Assembly (NCBI RefSeq): GCF_033542235.1
Contig: NZ_JAWRCU010000004.1
Span: forward strand, 1-64,000
DNA from: JAWRCU01 sp033542235
GTDB lineage: Bacteria > Pseudomonadota > Alphaproteobacteria > Rhizobiales > Rhizobiaceae
DNA: 64,000 nt
Reading direction: 5' to 3'
Made by a program: the position numbers and the translations under genes. Shown piece by piece: positions 45,951-55,892 of the stretch. Under the pieces are notes generated by a model that had not been told where the DNA came from, ran no database searches, and saw only the letters and a list, made by a program, of their open reading frames with translations. Every line of letters begins with the position of its first letter. Position 1 is the first letter of the stretch.

Positions 45951-47839
45951 TCAGTCTCTGGACAGCCCCCGCGCAATCAAGCGTGCAAGCCGCTCCGAGA
46001 ATGCCCTGGCATCCGCCGGCTTGTCGCCGTCAAGCACACGGGCCTCGTCATAAAGAAGATGCGCCGCATCCTCCTTGAAGGCCCGCTCGTCGTTGCCAAG
46101 CTTTGCCAGCGCTACGATGCGCTCGTTCCGGGGATTGATTTCCAGAACAGGCCTCGCAGCCTTGTCGAGACGGCCTGCCGCATTGAGCAGCCGTTCGAAC
46201 TGCCGATCGGGGCCATGCTCAGGGGCGACCAGACAGACCGCGCTCTCGGTCAGGCGGTCGGAGGCCTTCACGTCGGATACAGCATCACCGAGCGCTGTTT
46301 TGACGAAGGCCAGGAACGTGGCGATTTCCGATGATATTTCGGCGTCCGGCTTTGCAGAGCCGTCGAGCAGTGGAATGTCCGAGAGGTCGGCCGCGCCTTG
46401 CGTTACCGATTTGAACGGCTTCCCCTCGAATTCCGGCGCGATCGTCACCCAGAAGCTGTCGACCGGATCGGTCAACATCAGGACTTCAATGCCGCGTGCC
46501 TTGAAGCCCTCGAGCTGGGGCGAAGCTTCGAGCCGCGCGCGATCGTCGCCGGCAATGAAGAAGATGGCCTTCTGCCCTTCCTTCATTGCAGACACGTAAT
46601 CGGCAAGGCTGCGCGACGCCTCACCGGAGGCAGTCGAGCGGAAGCGGGCCAGCTTGAACAGTTGCTCGCGCCGTTCGTAGTCTTCGTAGAGACCTTCCTT
46701 CAGAACGACTCCGAAGTTCTCCCAGATCTTCGCATAGGCTTCCGTATCATTCTCAGCCAGTTTGACGAGATCACCAAGGATACGGTTGGTGACGCCCTTT
46801 CGGATCGCCGCCAGCAACGGGCTTTCCTGGATCATCTCGCGCGAGACGTTGAGCGGCAGATCGGCGGAATCGACCAGCCCGCGAACGAAGCGGAGATAGC
46901 GCGGCAAGAGGTCGGCATCGTCGGTGATGAAGACGCGCCGCACGTAAAGCTTCATCCGCCCCTTGCGGTCCTGATCGAAGAGGTCGGACGGACGCGCACC
47001 GGGCACGAAGGCCAGAACGCTGTACTCCTGCCGGCCCTCGGCGCGGAAATGGATCGTCGCGGCTGGCTCGTCATACTGGCCGGCAATGCCGCGATAGAAA
47101 TCCGTATATTCCTCGTGCTTGATCTCGCTCTTCGGTTTCACCCATAGGGCCGTACCGTCCGCGATGTCGCGTGCTTCGGCACCGGGCTTTTCGATGAGCG
47201 AGATCGGCACTTGCACGTGGCCGGACTGTGACTTCACCAGTCGTTCGAGCTGATAGCTTTCGGTGTAGGAGGTGGCGTCCTCCATGAGATGAAGTACGAC
47301 GCGGGTGCCGCGCTCGGCGCTTCATCAAATGCGACCCGACCAATCTCATAGGAACCTTTTCCGTCGGAGGACCAGCGCCAGGCTTCGCTTCCCGCCTGTC
47401 GGCTGATCACGTCCACTCTGTCAGCCACCATGAAGGCGGAGTAACAACCGACGCCGAACTGGCCGATCAGCTGTGTGTCTTCATTTGCTTTGCCGGCTTC
47501 GATGCGCTCCATGAAGGCACGTGTTCCCGATCGGGCGATAGTGCCCAGCGCCTCCGCCATCTCGTCGCGGCTCATGCCGGTGCCGTTATCTTCCACGACA
47601 AGCTGCTTTTTGTCGGGATCGGCGGCGATGGCAATGCGCGGCCTGGGATCGTCGCCCAGCAGTTCGGGACGGCCGATCGATTCATAACGCAGCTTCTCGC
47701 AGGCATCGGCGGCGTTGGCGATCAGTTCTCGCAGGAAGACATCACGGTCGGAATAGACCGAATGCACCATCATATGGAGCAGCCGCGAGACGTCCGCCTC
47801 GAATGTTCTCGTTTCCGTCGCGGTGGTATCTGTCGTCAT
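45951..47839 (-). pseudogene. htpG: HSP90 chaperone HtpG, one frameshift
   Basis: The N-terminal part from 47839 (MTTDTTATETRTFEADVSRL; YSDRDVFLRELIANAADACE; VEDNGTGMSRDEMAEALGTI; LIGQFGVGCYSAFMVADRVD) has the complete ATP-binding Bergerat fold. Near 47317 the frame shifts by one base, after EIGRVAFDEAP. The rest continues in another frame: ERGTRVVLHLMEDATSYTES, LYVRRVFITDDADLLPRYLR, LNVSREMIQESPLLAAIRKG, to the C-terminal dimerisation region ending at 45951. The repaired length, about 629 aa, is normal. It is downstream of groESL2 and a small gene on the same strand, forming a chaperone cluster. Confidence 0.9.
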
Positions 47840-47974
47840 CTCAACGCCAATGCTGTGTGCAAACTGTCAATTTCGATTTTGAATGGCAGGAAAGCGGAAA
47901 AGTCTCAAGGTCGGGCTCCGCCGCCCCCGCCAGCTTATCTGCTGGAAGGCTCGCCCGGAAGCGAGGTCTGCGAT

Positions 47975-48205
47975 CTACGATCCGCTGCTCTCAGACGTCC
48001 CAGATGATGCTGACACATGCTGCGCGGCGAGGAACATCAGCGTCGAGGCAGCCGTGCGGCGGCTCCAGCCAGCGGATTCGGCCATGTCAATCAGGCCGTC
48101 CAGCAGCGGCTTCAGCGCGCTCCGGCATTCCGTTTCGTGGGCCAGGAACTCTTTGGCCGAATGTGTCGGAGACGGAACGGCCCCGACGGTTGTCATCATA
48201 TTCAT
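47975..48205 (-). CDS. small hypothetical protein between groEL2 and htpG
   Basis: The 76-aa frame MNMMTTVGAVPSPTHSAKEF, LAHETECRSALKPLLDGLID, MAESAGWSRRTAASTLMFLA, AQHVSASSGTSESSGS has GGAGAAT upstream of the ATG. It appears helical. Its place between the two chaperone genes suggests co-expression under heat shock, though a hairpin at 48234-48259 separates it from groEL2. No family was recognised. Confidence 0.55.
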   Translation of the reverse strand: MNMMTTVGAVPSPTHSAKEFLAHETECRSALKPLLDGLIDMAESAGWSRRTAASTLMFLAAQHVSASSGTSESSGS

Positions 48206-48233
48206 GGCATTCTCCGAAGTCAGTCTGACATAA

Positions 48234-48259
48234 GCCCGCTCCCGAAACCGGGAGCGGGC
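48234..48259. terminator. strong hairpin after groEL2
   Basis: GCCCGCTCCCG (48234-48244) and CGGGAGCGGGC (48249-48259) form a perfect 11-bp stem. On the plus strand it is followed by AGTTTTATC and on the minus strand by TTATG, so termination of groESL2 transcripts would be partial at best. It may instead protect the 3' end of the mRNA. Confidence 0.65.
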
Positions 48260-48275
48260 AGTTTTATCGAAACCT

Positions 48276-49906
48276 CAAAAGTCCATGCCGCCACCACCCG
48301 GCATGGCCGGGATCGGTGCTTCCTTTTTCGCCTTCTCGGCCACCATTGCCTCAGTGGTGACGAGCAGACCCGCAACGGAGGCAGCGCCCTGCAGCGCGGT
48401 ACGCACGACCTTGGCAGGGTCGATCACGCCCGCTTGTAGAGATCGCCGAATTCGTTGGTCTGAGCATTCCAGCCCCAGCCGAACTCGGTCTTCTCGCGCA
48501 GCTTGCCGACGATGACCGAACCTTCGGCACCAGCATTCTCGGCGATCTGCCGGACAGGAGCCTCAATGGCGCGGCGCACGATCTCGATGCCATGCTTTTG
48601 GTCGGCATTGTCGGCGACGACCGCATCAAGCGCCGTCGTCGCGCGCAGCAGGGCAACGCCCCCGCCCGGCAAAACGCCTTCCTCGACCGCGGCACGCGTA
48701 GCGTGCAGCGCGTCGTCGACGCGGTCCTTCTTCTCTTTGACTTCGACCTCGGTCGAGCCGCCGACGCGGATCACCGCAACACCGCCGGCCAGCTTGGCAA
48801 GCCGCTCCTGCAGCTTCTCGCGGTCGTAGTCGGAAGTGGTCTCCTCGATCTGCGCCTTGATCTGGGCGACACGGCCCTGAATTTCCTCCTTCTTGCCGGC
48901 ACCGTCGACGACAGTGGTGTTTTCTTTCTCGATCACCACTTTCTTGGCGCGACCAAGCATCTGCAGCGTGACGTTCTCAAGCTTGATGCCGAGATCCTCG
49001 CTGATCGCGGTGCCGCCGGTGAGGATTGGCAATATCTTCCAGCATGGCCTTGCGGCGATCACCGAAGCCAGGCGCCTTGACCGCAGCCACCTTGAGGCCG
49101 CCGCGCAGCTTGTTGACGACCAGCGTGGCAAGCGCCTCGCCTTCGACGTCTTCAGCGATGATCAGCAGGGGCTTGCCGGATTGCACCACGGCTTCCAGGA
49201 CCGGAAGCAGCGCCTGAAGGTTGGCGAGCTTCTTCTCGTGGATGAGCACGTAAGGCTCTTCCAACTCGACGCGCATCTTATCTTGGTTGGTGATGAAATA
49301 GGGGCTGAGATAGCCGCGGTCGAACTGCATGCCTTCAACAACTTCCAGCTCGGTCTCGGCGGTCTTGGCTCCCTCGACGGTGATGACCCCTTCGTTGCCG
49401 ACCTTCTGCATCGCCTCGGCCAGGAAGCGGCCAATTTCTGCATCGCCATTGGCCGAGATGGTGCCGACCTGAGCGATCTCGTCGTTCTTGGTCACCTTGC
49501 GCGCATTGGTCCTCAGCTCGGCGACGATCGCATCGACCGCCTTATCGATGCCGCGCTTCAGGTCCATCGGGTTCATGCCCGACGCGACAGCCTTGGCGCC
49601 TTCCTTGACGATCGCCTGCGCGAGAACCGTAGCGGTCGTGGTGCCGTCACCGGCAAGGTCATTGGTCTTCGACGCCACTTCGCGCACCATCTGCGCCCCC
49701 ATGTTCTCGAACTTGTCCTCAAGCTCGATTTCCTTGGCGACGGTGACGCCGTCCTTGGTGATGCGCGGGGCGCCGAACGACTTGTCGATGACGACGTTGC
49801 GGCCCTTGGGGCCCAGCGTGACTTTCACCGCGTCGGCGAGGATGTTGACACCACGCAGCATGCGCTCGCGGGCTTCGGTGTTGAAATTGACTTCCTTGGC
49901 AGCCAT
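48276..49906 (-). pseudogene. groEL: chaperonin GroEL (copy 2), two frameshifts
   Basis: From 49906 (MAAKEVNFNTEARERMLRGV) the frame is good through DGTTTATVLAQAIVKEGAKA and GDRRKAMLEDIA. At about 49030 one extra base (GCCAATC instead of GCCATC) shifts it; homology continues as ILTGGTAISEDLGIKLENVT to NEFGDLYK. At about 48430 a missing base shifts it again, and the last part, AGVIDPAKVVRTALQGAASV to PAMPGGGGMDF, ends at 48276. The GGM-type C-terminus marks a housekeeping-like GroEL, more canonical than copy 1. If the indels are real, only a 309-aa apical fragment is made. Confidence 0.92.
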
Positions 49907-49965
49907 TGGATCACTCCTTCAAATCTAGGCAGCTTTCGTTGACTGGTTGACGTTGAAAGAAGCCG

Positions 49966-50280
49966 TCAGGCGGCCTTCTTCAGCGTGGCGGCCTGTTCGA
50001 TCACGCCCATCACGTCGCTTTCCTTCATGATGATGAGGTCCTGACCGTCGAGCTTGATCTCCGTGCCGGACCATTTGCCGAACAGGATGCGATCGCCCAC
50101 CCTAACGTCGAGCGGCTGAAGCTGGCCGGCCTCGTTACGCGCGCCGGGGCCGATGGCGATAACCTCGCCCTCGCTCGGTTTTTCCTTCGCGGTGTCGGGG
50201 ATGATGATGCCGCCGGCGGTCTTTTCGTCGGCCTCGATGCGGCGGACCAGGATACGGTCATGCTATGGACGGAACGCCAT
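49966..50280 (-). pseudogene. groES: co-chaperonin GroES (copy 2) with TAG at codon 6
   Basis: AAAGGAGAACGAC precedes ATG at 50280. The frame reads MAFRP, then TAG (50263-50265), then HDRILVRRIEADEKTAGGII and IPDTAKEKPSEGEVIAIGPG, an otherwise complete GroES ending at 49966. The expected residue at codon 6 is Leu (RPLHDR). A TTG-to-TAG change or a base-call error explains it. No in-frame start follows soon after, so no functional GroES would be made without suppression. It is the first gene of the groES2-groEL2 operon. Confidence 0.9.
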
Positions 50281-50436
50281 GTCGTTCTCCTTTAAGGACA
50301 AACAGATTTTGAGGTTCCTCCGCACCGGACCGGCAAATTCGAACCGGCGCGAGGTGCGGCGATCCTTCATCAGGCATCGCGCGCGCAGATCGAGCTAGTT
50401 TTGCGATTTTCCGATCAAGAGGCGAACGCAAAAATT

Positions 50437-50463
50437 TTGGCACTCTCGTGCAGAGAGTGCCAA
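50437..50463 (-). promoter_or_regulatory. CIRCE operator of groESL2
   Basis: TTGGCACTC and GAGTGCCAA with a 9-base spacer form the same perfect CIRCE variant as at 42653-42679. It lies 157-183 nt upstream of the groES2 start, farther than for groESL1, so the leader is longer. Confidence 0.95.
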
Positions 50464-50618
50464 TCGTCTGTTATCATGCAGCTATTTTGTTTAAGCGCTG
50501 GATTTTCCCGCTTGAAATTTCGCTGCCCTCCAACAAAGTTATCCCAGCCTAGTGCTGCCTCTGCGCAGCCGGAATCTGAACCCGCAACCAAGGAGTTTTT
50601 TGCAGACGGAGGACATCG

Positions 50619-50963
50619 ATGAACCGACAGAAGTTTTCGCCGATCATTCCCTCTCTTGCCCCTGAAACATCCGACCTTTCGCTTGATCGCCTGCTTGCGC
50701 CGGCCAGGCACTTCAAGCATCCCAATGACGTGTTGAGCGACGAAACGCTCGATCTTCAGGAAAAGCGCGCAATCCTCTCATCCTGGGCCTCGGACGCATG
50801 CGCCGTCGAATCGATGCCGGCGCTGCGCCAGCCGCCGGGTGCCGAGCGGCCCATCTCCTTCGATCAGATCATGGATGCGCTGCGGCAGCTCGACGGTGAA
50901 GCATCAACGCACCAGTCCGGATCAGGAGATTTCCGCCACAGCTTCGACCGGCTGGACGCATGA
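50619..50963 (+). CDS. conserved hypothetical protein
   Basis: The 114-aa protein starts MNRQKFSPIIPSLAPETSDL with CGGAGGAC upstream. It contains LDRLLAPARHFKHPNDVLSD, LDLQEKRAILSSWASDACAV and ESMPALRQPPGAERPISFDQ, IMDALRQLD. The pattern (DRLL.PA..F..P.DVL....L...EKRAILSSWASD..AVES.P.LR..PG) is a small family I recognise from Rhizobiales; function is unknown. It is followed after 27 bp by usg. Confidence 0.7.
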   Translation: MNRQKFSPIIPSLAPETSDLSLDRLLAPARHFKHPNDVLSDETLDLQEKRAILSSWASDACAVESMPALRQPPGAERPISFDQIMDALRQLDGEASTHQSGSGDFRHSFDRLDA

Positions 50964-50990
50964 GATCGTAGGGCGAAGGAGAAACGTATC

Positions 50991-51265
50991 GTGACAACGA
51001 TCAGCAGGGAATTCCGCCTGCAGATGGAGGGCTATGGCCTGACCACGGCCGAAATCCACTATCATCTCCGGATCATCCCAGCCTGCTGCAGCTCTATGTC
51101 TGGCAGGAATATGATCTTGCGCCGGAGTTTCCGGAATTGAAGGGTTTCCTCGACTACTGGGAACGCGAGCTTGAAGGCTCCCTGCATTCGGTGCGCGTCG
51201 CCCATCATTGCCTGATCAAACCATCGGAATGGAAGGCGGTTGATGGCATCATTTCGATCCACTGA
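50991..51265 (+). pseudogene. usg: Usg family protein, frameshifted
   Basis: GTG at 50991 with AAGGAG upstream begins VTTISREFRLQMEGYGLTTA EIHYHL (start of Usg). At about 51066 a missing base shifts the frame; the rest reads PDHPSLLQLYVWQEYDLAPE, FPELKGFLDYWERELEGSLH and SVRVAHHCLIKPSEWKAVDG, ending at 51265. Usg is a small protein known beside tryptophan genes in some alphaproteobacteria; its role is unclear. The repaired length is about 91 aa. Confidence 0.8.
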
Positions 51266-51723
51266 CAGTAACGGAGCGCAACGCGAAGGCGGCATCGCCG
51301 AATGTCCGCTTTTGTGCACCAGCAGGGAAGTCGCAATGGCGGAAATGCGGGCGCACAGTTGCCGTTCGGCCTGCGTGGCGGGAACGACTGCTGTGGTGAA
51401 GGTTTTTCGATGCGGGCCGCGGCGTGACGGTGGCGGCTGGGCCTGTGTCGGCCCGCGTTGAAAAACCTCCCAAGGAGGAAGCCGCGGGGGGCTGGGTGGA
51501 GCCTATGGGGAAAGCGTTCGGCTGGCGGTGACCGGCGGGCACGACAGCAGCAATCGGGTTGGCGCAACAACGGCCAATGATGTGATGAGGGCTGGTTCTT
51601 GAGGCTGCCTGCCGTTGTGTCTCGGCGATTTTGCGGTGTTTGGCAAAGCCTGACGCAAACCGGCGCCACCCCGGAGCACATCGCAGATCCGGGCCGGCCT
51701 TGGCTGATGTGACATGCATTTCG
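51266..51723. other. no gene; repeat copy and tail of IS91 element B
   Basis: It begins with the second copy of the degenerate repeat (51301-51324 and following). The remainder lies beyond the 3' end of the element B transposase and probably includes the end of that IS91 element. Frames have no domain signals. Confidence 0.4.
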
Positions 51724-52718
51724 TCATGCGGCCTTTTCCCACGGTGGCGCACGGGATCTGGGTTGCTGGCCACGGAGAAATATCTCGACGATGCGCATCG
51801 GGCCGCCGCAGTCCGGGCATGGCTCCCTCAGGGTGAGCGGGGTGATCTCGGCGCTTGGCGCTTCATCCTGCAATGGCGTTTCCGCCCCGAGCAATTTCCT
51901 GATCTTCGTGACAATGGCCTTGCGGCCTGCTGCGACCAGCAGGCCGTAATGGCGGATGCGGTGGAACCCGTCGGGCAGCACGTGAATCAGGAAGCGGCGA
52001 ATGAACTCGTCGGTGGCCAGCTGCATGACCTTGTGACGGTCACCGTTCTTGATCCGGTAATCCTTCCAGCGGAAGGTGACAGTCTCGGCATTCGCGCTGA
52101 TCAGGCGGCTGTTCGAGATCGCCACGCGATGGGTGTAGCGGCTGAGATAGGCCAGCACGGCCTCGGGACCGCCGAACGGTGGCTTGGCGTAGACGACCCA
52201 TTCGGATTTGCGTAGCGGCACGAGCCAGGCGGCGAAGGTGTCAGCCTGTGCAAGCCCGGCCAGATCCCCGAAGAAGGCCAGGTCGCCTGATCGATGCAGC
52301 GCCATCAGACCTTCCACAAAGAGCCGTCGGAATAGCCGCGATAAGACCCGCACGGACAGAAAGAACCCGGGGCGGCAGCCGATCCACCGCGTGCCATCCG
52401 GCGACAGTCCCCCTCCGGGCACGATGATGTGGACATGAGGGTGATGCGTGAGCGCCGATCCCCATGTGTGCAGCACGCTGGTCATGCCGATGCGTGCGCC
52501 GAGCCGCTTGGGATCGGCCGCGATCGTGGTCAGCGTCTCGGCCGATGCCCGAAACAGCAGGTCATAGACAGCCTTCTTGTTCCAGTAGGCAATCTGCGCG
52601 ATCTCGGCCGGCAATGTGAAAACCACGTGGAAATATTCCACGGGCAGCAGATCCGCGGCGCGGGCGGCCATCCAGTCCCGCGCCGCAGGTCCCTGGCACT
52701 TCGGACAGTGCCGGTTCT
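51724..52718 (-). pseudogene. IS91-family transposase B, 3' part
   Basis: On the minus strand the frame resumes at QNRHCPKCQGPAARDWMAAR and contains TSVLHTWGSALTHHPHVHII (HUH motif), AYLSRYTHRVAISNSRLISA (catalytic Tyr region) and PCPDCGGPMRIVEIFLRGQQ. It is homologous to, but clearly different from, transposase A. The 5' part lies at 55681-55880, separated by the RIT element and a palindrome. Confidence 0.9.
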
Positions 52719-52749
52719 GGCAGGTAATGGGTGACGCCCATTACCTGCC
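52719..52749. repeat. 31-bp palindrome at the RIT/IS91 junction (copy 2)
   Basis: It is identical to 24452-24482 on the plus strand, including loop TGACG, but placed at the left end of the RIT element instead of the right. In both cases this is the transposase 3' side. Confidence 0.9.
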
Positions 52750-52894
52750 TTATGGGCAAAGCCGGTAATGGGGAGCTGCCAATCGCGATCACCGTATTTT
52801 CCTGTGTATTGCCGCTCTCGAGCTCTCCATTACAAGTCACCCGTGCGGCCCCGTTGGGTCGGCCACTGATGGCCGGTCACATACGGAGACGGAC

Positions 52895-54097
52895 ATGTTG
52901 GAGACGTACTTCTCGGCAGCGAAGATGCTGGGGCATCTGCGCAGTGGGCCGAGCGGGCCTTACCTTGACGGGTTTGCAGCGGCGCTGGAGCGGCAGGGCT
53001 ATGGCCCCGAGACAGCGGTACGCTATTTGCGAGCGGCGGCTCACATCGGCCATGTTATGGCCGAGCAAGGCGCGGGCCTGACGGACGTTGATCTCGCCGC
53101 GTTCGGCGAGCACCTGCGGACTTGCCGGTGTCCACGCGCCAAAGGCGGCCGGCGCAACCACCACACCATCTACGGTGCCAGGCTCTTTCGTCGGCACCTC
53201 GTCGAGCTCGGCCTTTGCCGGTCCGCGGCCGTGGGGGCAGCACCCGCTGAGCCGCAGCTGGTCGCCGACTTCAAGACGTGGCTGCGCAAGCATCGCGGCG
53301 CATCCGATGCCACCGTCAGGCTCTACGCCCGCGACGCCACAGGCCTGATGATGGAGCTTCGATCTGACCCGGCCGGCTGGAGACCGAACGATGTCCGCAG
53401 TTACTTCCTGGAGCGGGCGAGCAATAGCGGGAGTGGCACGATCGAGAAGATGACGACGAGCCTGCGGGCCTTCCTGCGGTATCTCGCAGTCGCAGGCCGT
53501 TGTCAGGCAGGTCTCGACGGCGCCGTTCCAGCCTACGCTCATTGGCAGCTTGCCGACATGCCCCGGTATCTGTCGACCGAGCAGGTCGACCGGCTGATCG
53601 CTGCCTGTGATGGCGACTTCGGTGGACGCCGGCGTGATCGTGCGATCGTACTTTTGTTGGTGCGCCTCGGCCTGCGGGCCGGTGACGTGGCGCAACTGCG
53701 TCTCGCGGATATCGAGTGGCAAACGGGATCGCTGCGGGTCTGCGGCAAGTCGCGCTACGAGGTCCGGCTGCCGCTGCCGCAAGACGTCGGGGATGCGATC
53801 GCCGCCTACCTCGAATGCCGGCCGTCTACCCGCCGGAACGATCCCTTGTTCACTGGGCCGCGCTCGGACCGTCCGTCGCGCAACGCGATGCACGGCTCAG
53901 AGCCGTCTGTCGCTTCGTACGCCATGTCCAGGTGGAGGACGTCAGGCACGAGCTGCCGCCGGCAAATCACTTCGGCGCCCGCAAGAAGCGTCGCACGCCG
54001 CACATCTACACGACAGACGAGATCAGTCGGCTGGTCGAAGCTGCGCTGCGGCTTCAGCCAACGCGCGGCTTGCGCCCGCACACGCAAGCGACCTTGA
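52895..54097 (+). pseudogene. RIT tyrosine recombinase A, catalytic C-terminus lost (copy 2)
   Basis: The 400-aa frame is identical to copy 1, with the same loss of the HxxR...Tyr half and the same out-of-phase tail after NDPLF. Confidence 0.7.
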
Positions 54098-54615
54098 TCG
54101 CGCTGCTCTCATGCACCGGGCTCAGGATCTCCGAAGCCCTGAAGCTGACGATCGCGGACGTGACCCGCGACGGTCTGCTGATCCGCGAGACCAAGTTCCG
54201 CAAGACGCGACTGGTGCCGCTGCACGACACGGCGGCCGCCGGCTTGCAGCGATACCTGGCACGTCGCGGGCCCGGCTCAGACGATGATCCGGTCTTCATC
54301 GACAAGCGCGGTCGGCCGCTACGCTACATTGCCGTCAAGGAGACCTTCGACAGGCTGGTCGACAAGGCTGGTATCAGATCGACGTCGGCTCGCCGTCCTC
54401 GTCTGCACGATCTACGGCACACGTTTGCGGTGCGCGCGCTGCAAGGCAGCCCTACCGGCCGAGGCCGGTGCGGGGCGCACATGGCGGCACTCGCGACCTA
54501 CATGGGTCACATCAACATCTATGCGACCTACTGGTATCTCGAGGCCACGCCCGACCTCTTGCGCGATGTCGCCATGGCCGGCGAAGTGTTCATGTCCGAA
54601 GGGAGGTCAACATGA
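53848..54615 (+). pseudogene. RIT tyrosine recombinase B, N-terminus lost (copy 2)
   Basis: It is identical to copy 1: the full catalytic domain (CTGLRISEAL, HDLRHTFAVRAL, MGHINIYATYWYL) is present without its own start and N-terminal domain. It ends in the ATGA overlap with gene C. Confidence 0.7.
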
Positions 54616-55601
54616 CGCCGATCGCTCCCCTCATCGAGACGTTCCTGCGCGACACACTCGCTTGCCAGCGGGGCGCCAGCCGGCACACGAGCGACTCCTA
54701 TGCCTCGAGCTTCCAGCTGCTGTTCGTGTTCGCCGCCGACCGGCTCAAGGTCAAACCTTCGGCGTTGACGCTCGAACAGATCGATGCCGGGCTCGTCAGC
54801 GCCTTCCTTGAGCATCTTGAGGACGAGCGCAAAAACGCGGCCGTAACGCGCAACGTTCGCCTGGCGGCGATCAAGTCGTTCTTCCGCTTCCTCGAGTACC
54901 GGCAGCCGGCGGCGCTCGAGCAGATCCGCCGTGTACTGGCGATCCCGTTCAAGAAAACTGACACGCGCCTCGTGCCCTACCTTCTGCGCGAAGAGCTCCA
55001 AGCCGTGCTCGACGCTCCCGATCCGGCGACACGCGATGGCGTCCGCGATCGCGCAATGCTGCACGTGGCCGTCTGCGCAGGGCTGCGCGTCTCCGAGCTG
55101 ACGGGCCTCAAGGTCGATGACATCGACCTGCCTTCGATGAGCATCCGCGTGCTCGGCAAGGGACGCCGGGAGCGGACGCTGCCATTGTGGAAGCCGGCGG
55201 CCGCTGCACTGCGTGCCTGGCTGGCCATCCGCAGGCAGGTCGCGACACCCGAGGTGTTCGTCAACGCCCGTGGTGAGCCTCTGAGCCGATGGGGCTTTGC
55301 CTATCTGCTCAGGCAGCACGCCGCGACTGCAGCTCGCAAGCAGCCCGGTCTCGCCAAGAAACGCGTCTCGCCCCACGTGCTCAGGCACACCTGCGCGATG
55401 GTCGTTCTGCAAGCGACCGGGGACATCCGGAAGGTGTCGCTGTGGCTGGGCCACGCTACGCTGACGACCACCGAGGTCTACACGCGCGGCGATCCAACCG
55501 AGAAGCTCGATGCGATGGAGGCGATCTTGCCGCCCCACCTGCGGCGCGGCGTCTTCCAGCCCACCGACCGGCTGATCGAACTCCTCAGGCGTACCTCGTA
55601 A
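54612..55601 (+). CDS. RIT tyrosine recombinase C (copy 2)
   Basis: The 329-aa complete tyrosine recombinase is identical to copy 1, with all catalytic residues (CAGLRVSELT, VLRHTCAMVV, LGHATLTTTEVYT). It is preceded by GGGAGG and translationally coupled to gene B. Confidence 0.9.
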   Translation: MTPIAPLIETFLRDTLACQRGASRHTSDSYASSFQLLFVFAADRLKVKPSALTLEQIDAGLVSAFLEHLEDERKNAAVTRNVRLAAIKSFFRFLEYRQPAALEQIRRVLAIPFKKTDTRLVPYLLREELQAVLDAPDPATRDGVRDRAMLHVAVCAGLRVSELTGLKVDDIDLPSMSIRVLGKGRRERTLPLWKPAAAALRAWLAIRRQVATPEVFVNARGEPLSRWGFAYLLRQHAATAARKQPGLAKKRVSPHVLRHTCAMVVLQATGDIRKVSLWLGHATLTTTEVYTRGDPTEKLDAMEAILPPHLRRGVFQPTDRLIELLRRTS

Positions 55602-55680
55602 TGGAGAGCGGGGTTGGCGGTGATTGGTGCACGAGCGCGATCAAATTGCCGCCAGCTCCCCATTATCGGCTTTGCCCATA

Positions 55681-55880
55681 ATGCAGGAATTATAGGCGAT
55701 GTGGTTATGCCCGCACTTGGTGCAAGCCGCCACATGCCCACCGAGCGCCTCGGTTCGGCAGGCTTCAATCGCCGACATGACCTTGAGCTGGGCCAGGCTG
55801 ACATGCCCGGCATTGGCCCGCCGCCACGCGGGGCCGTAGGTGCGAAAGATGTCAGCGATCTCCAGCGTGGCCCGGACCAC
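55681..55880 (-). pseudogene. IS91-family transposase B, 5' part
   Basis: A GTG start at 55880 opens VVRATLEIADIFRTYGPAWR, RANAGHVSLAQLKVMSAIEA and VAACTKCGHNHIAYNSC, the N-terminal zinc-binding domain. It is cut after NSC by RIT copy 2. It lies 12 bp downstream of the integrase gene of element B. Confidence 0.9.
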
Positions 55881-55892
55881 GTGACCCGGGCG

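Larger units (their letters stand above)
52751..55680 (+). mobile_element. recombinase-in-trio (RIT) element, copy 2
   Basis: This 2930-bp copy matches 21521-24450 with a constant offset of 31230 bp and gives identical translations in every frame, including the same internal A-B deletion. Terminal repeats are at 52751-52778 and 55653-55680. It is in the same direction as copy 1, but its target transposase is on the other strand. Identity implies very recent movement or gene conversion between copies. Confidence 0.9.
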
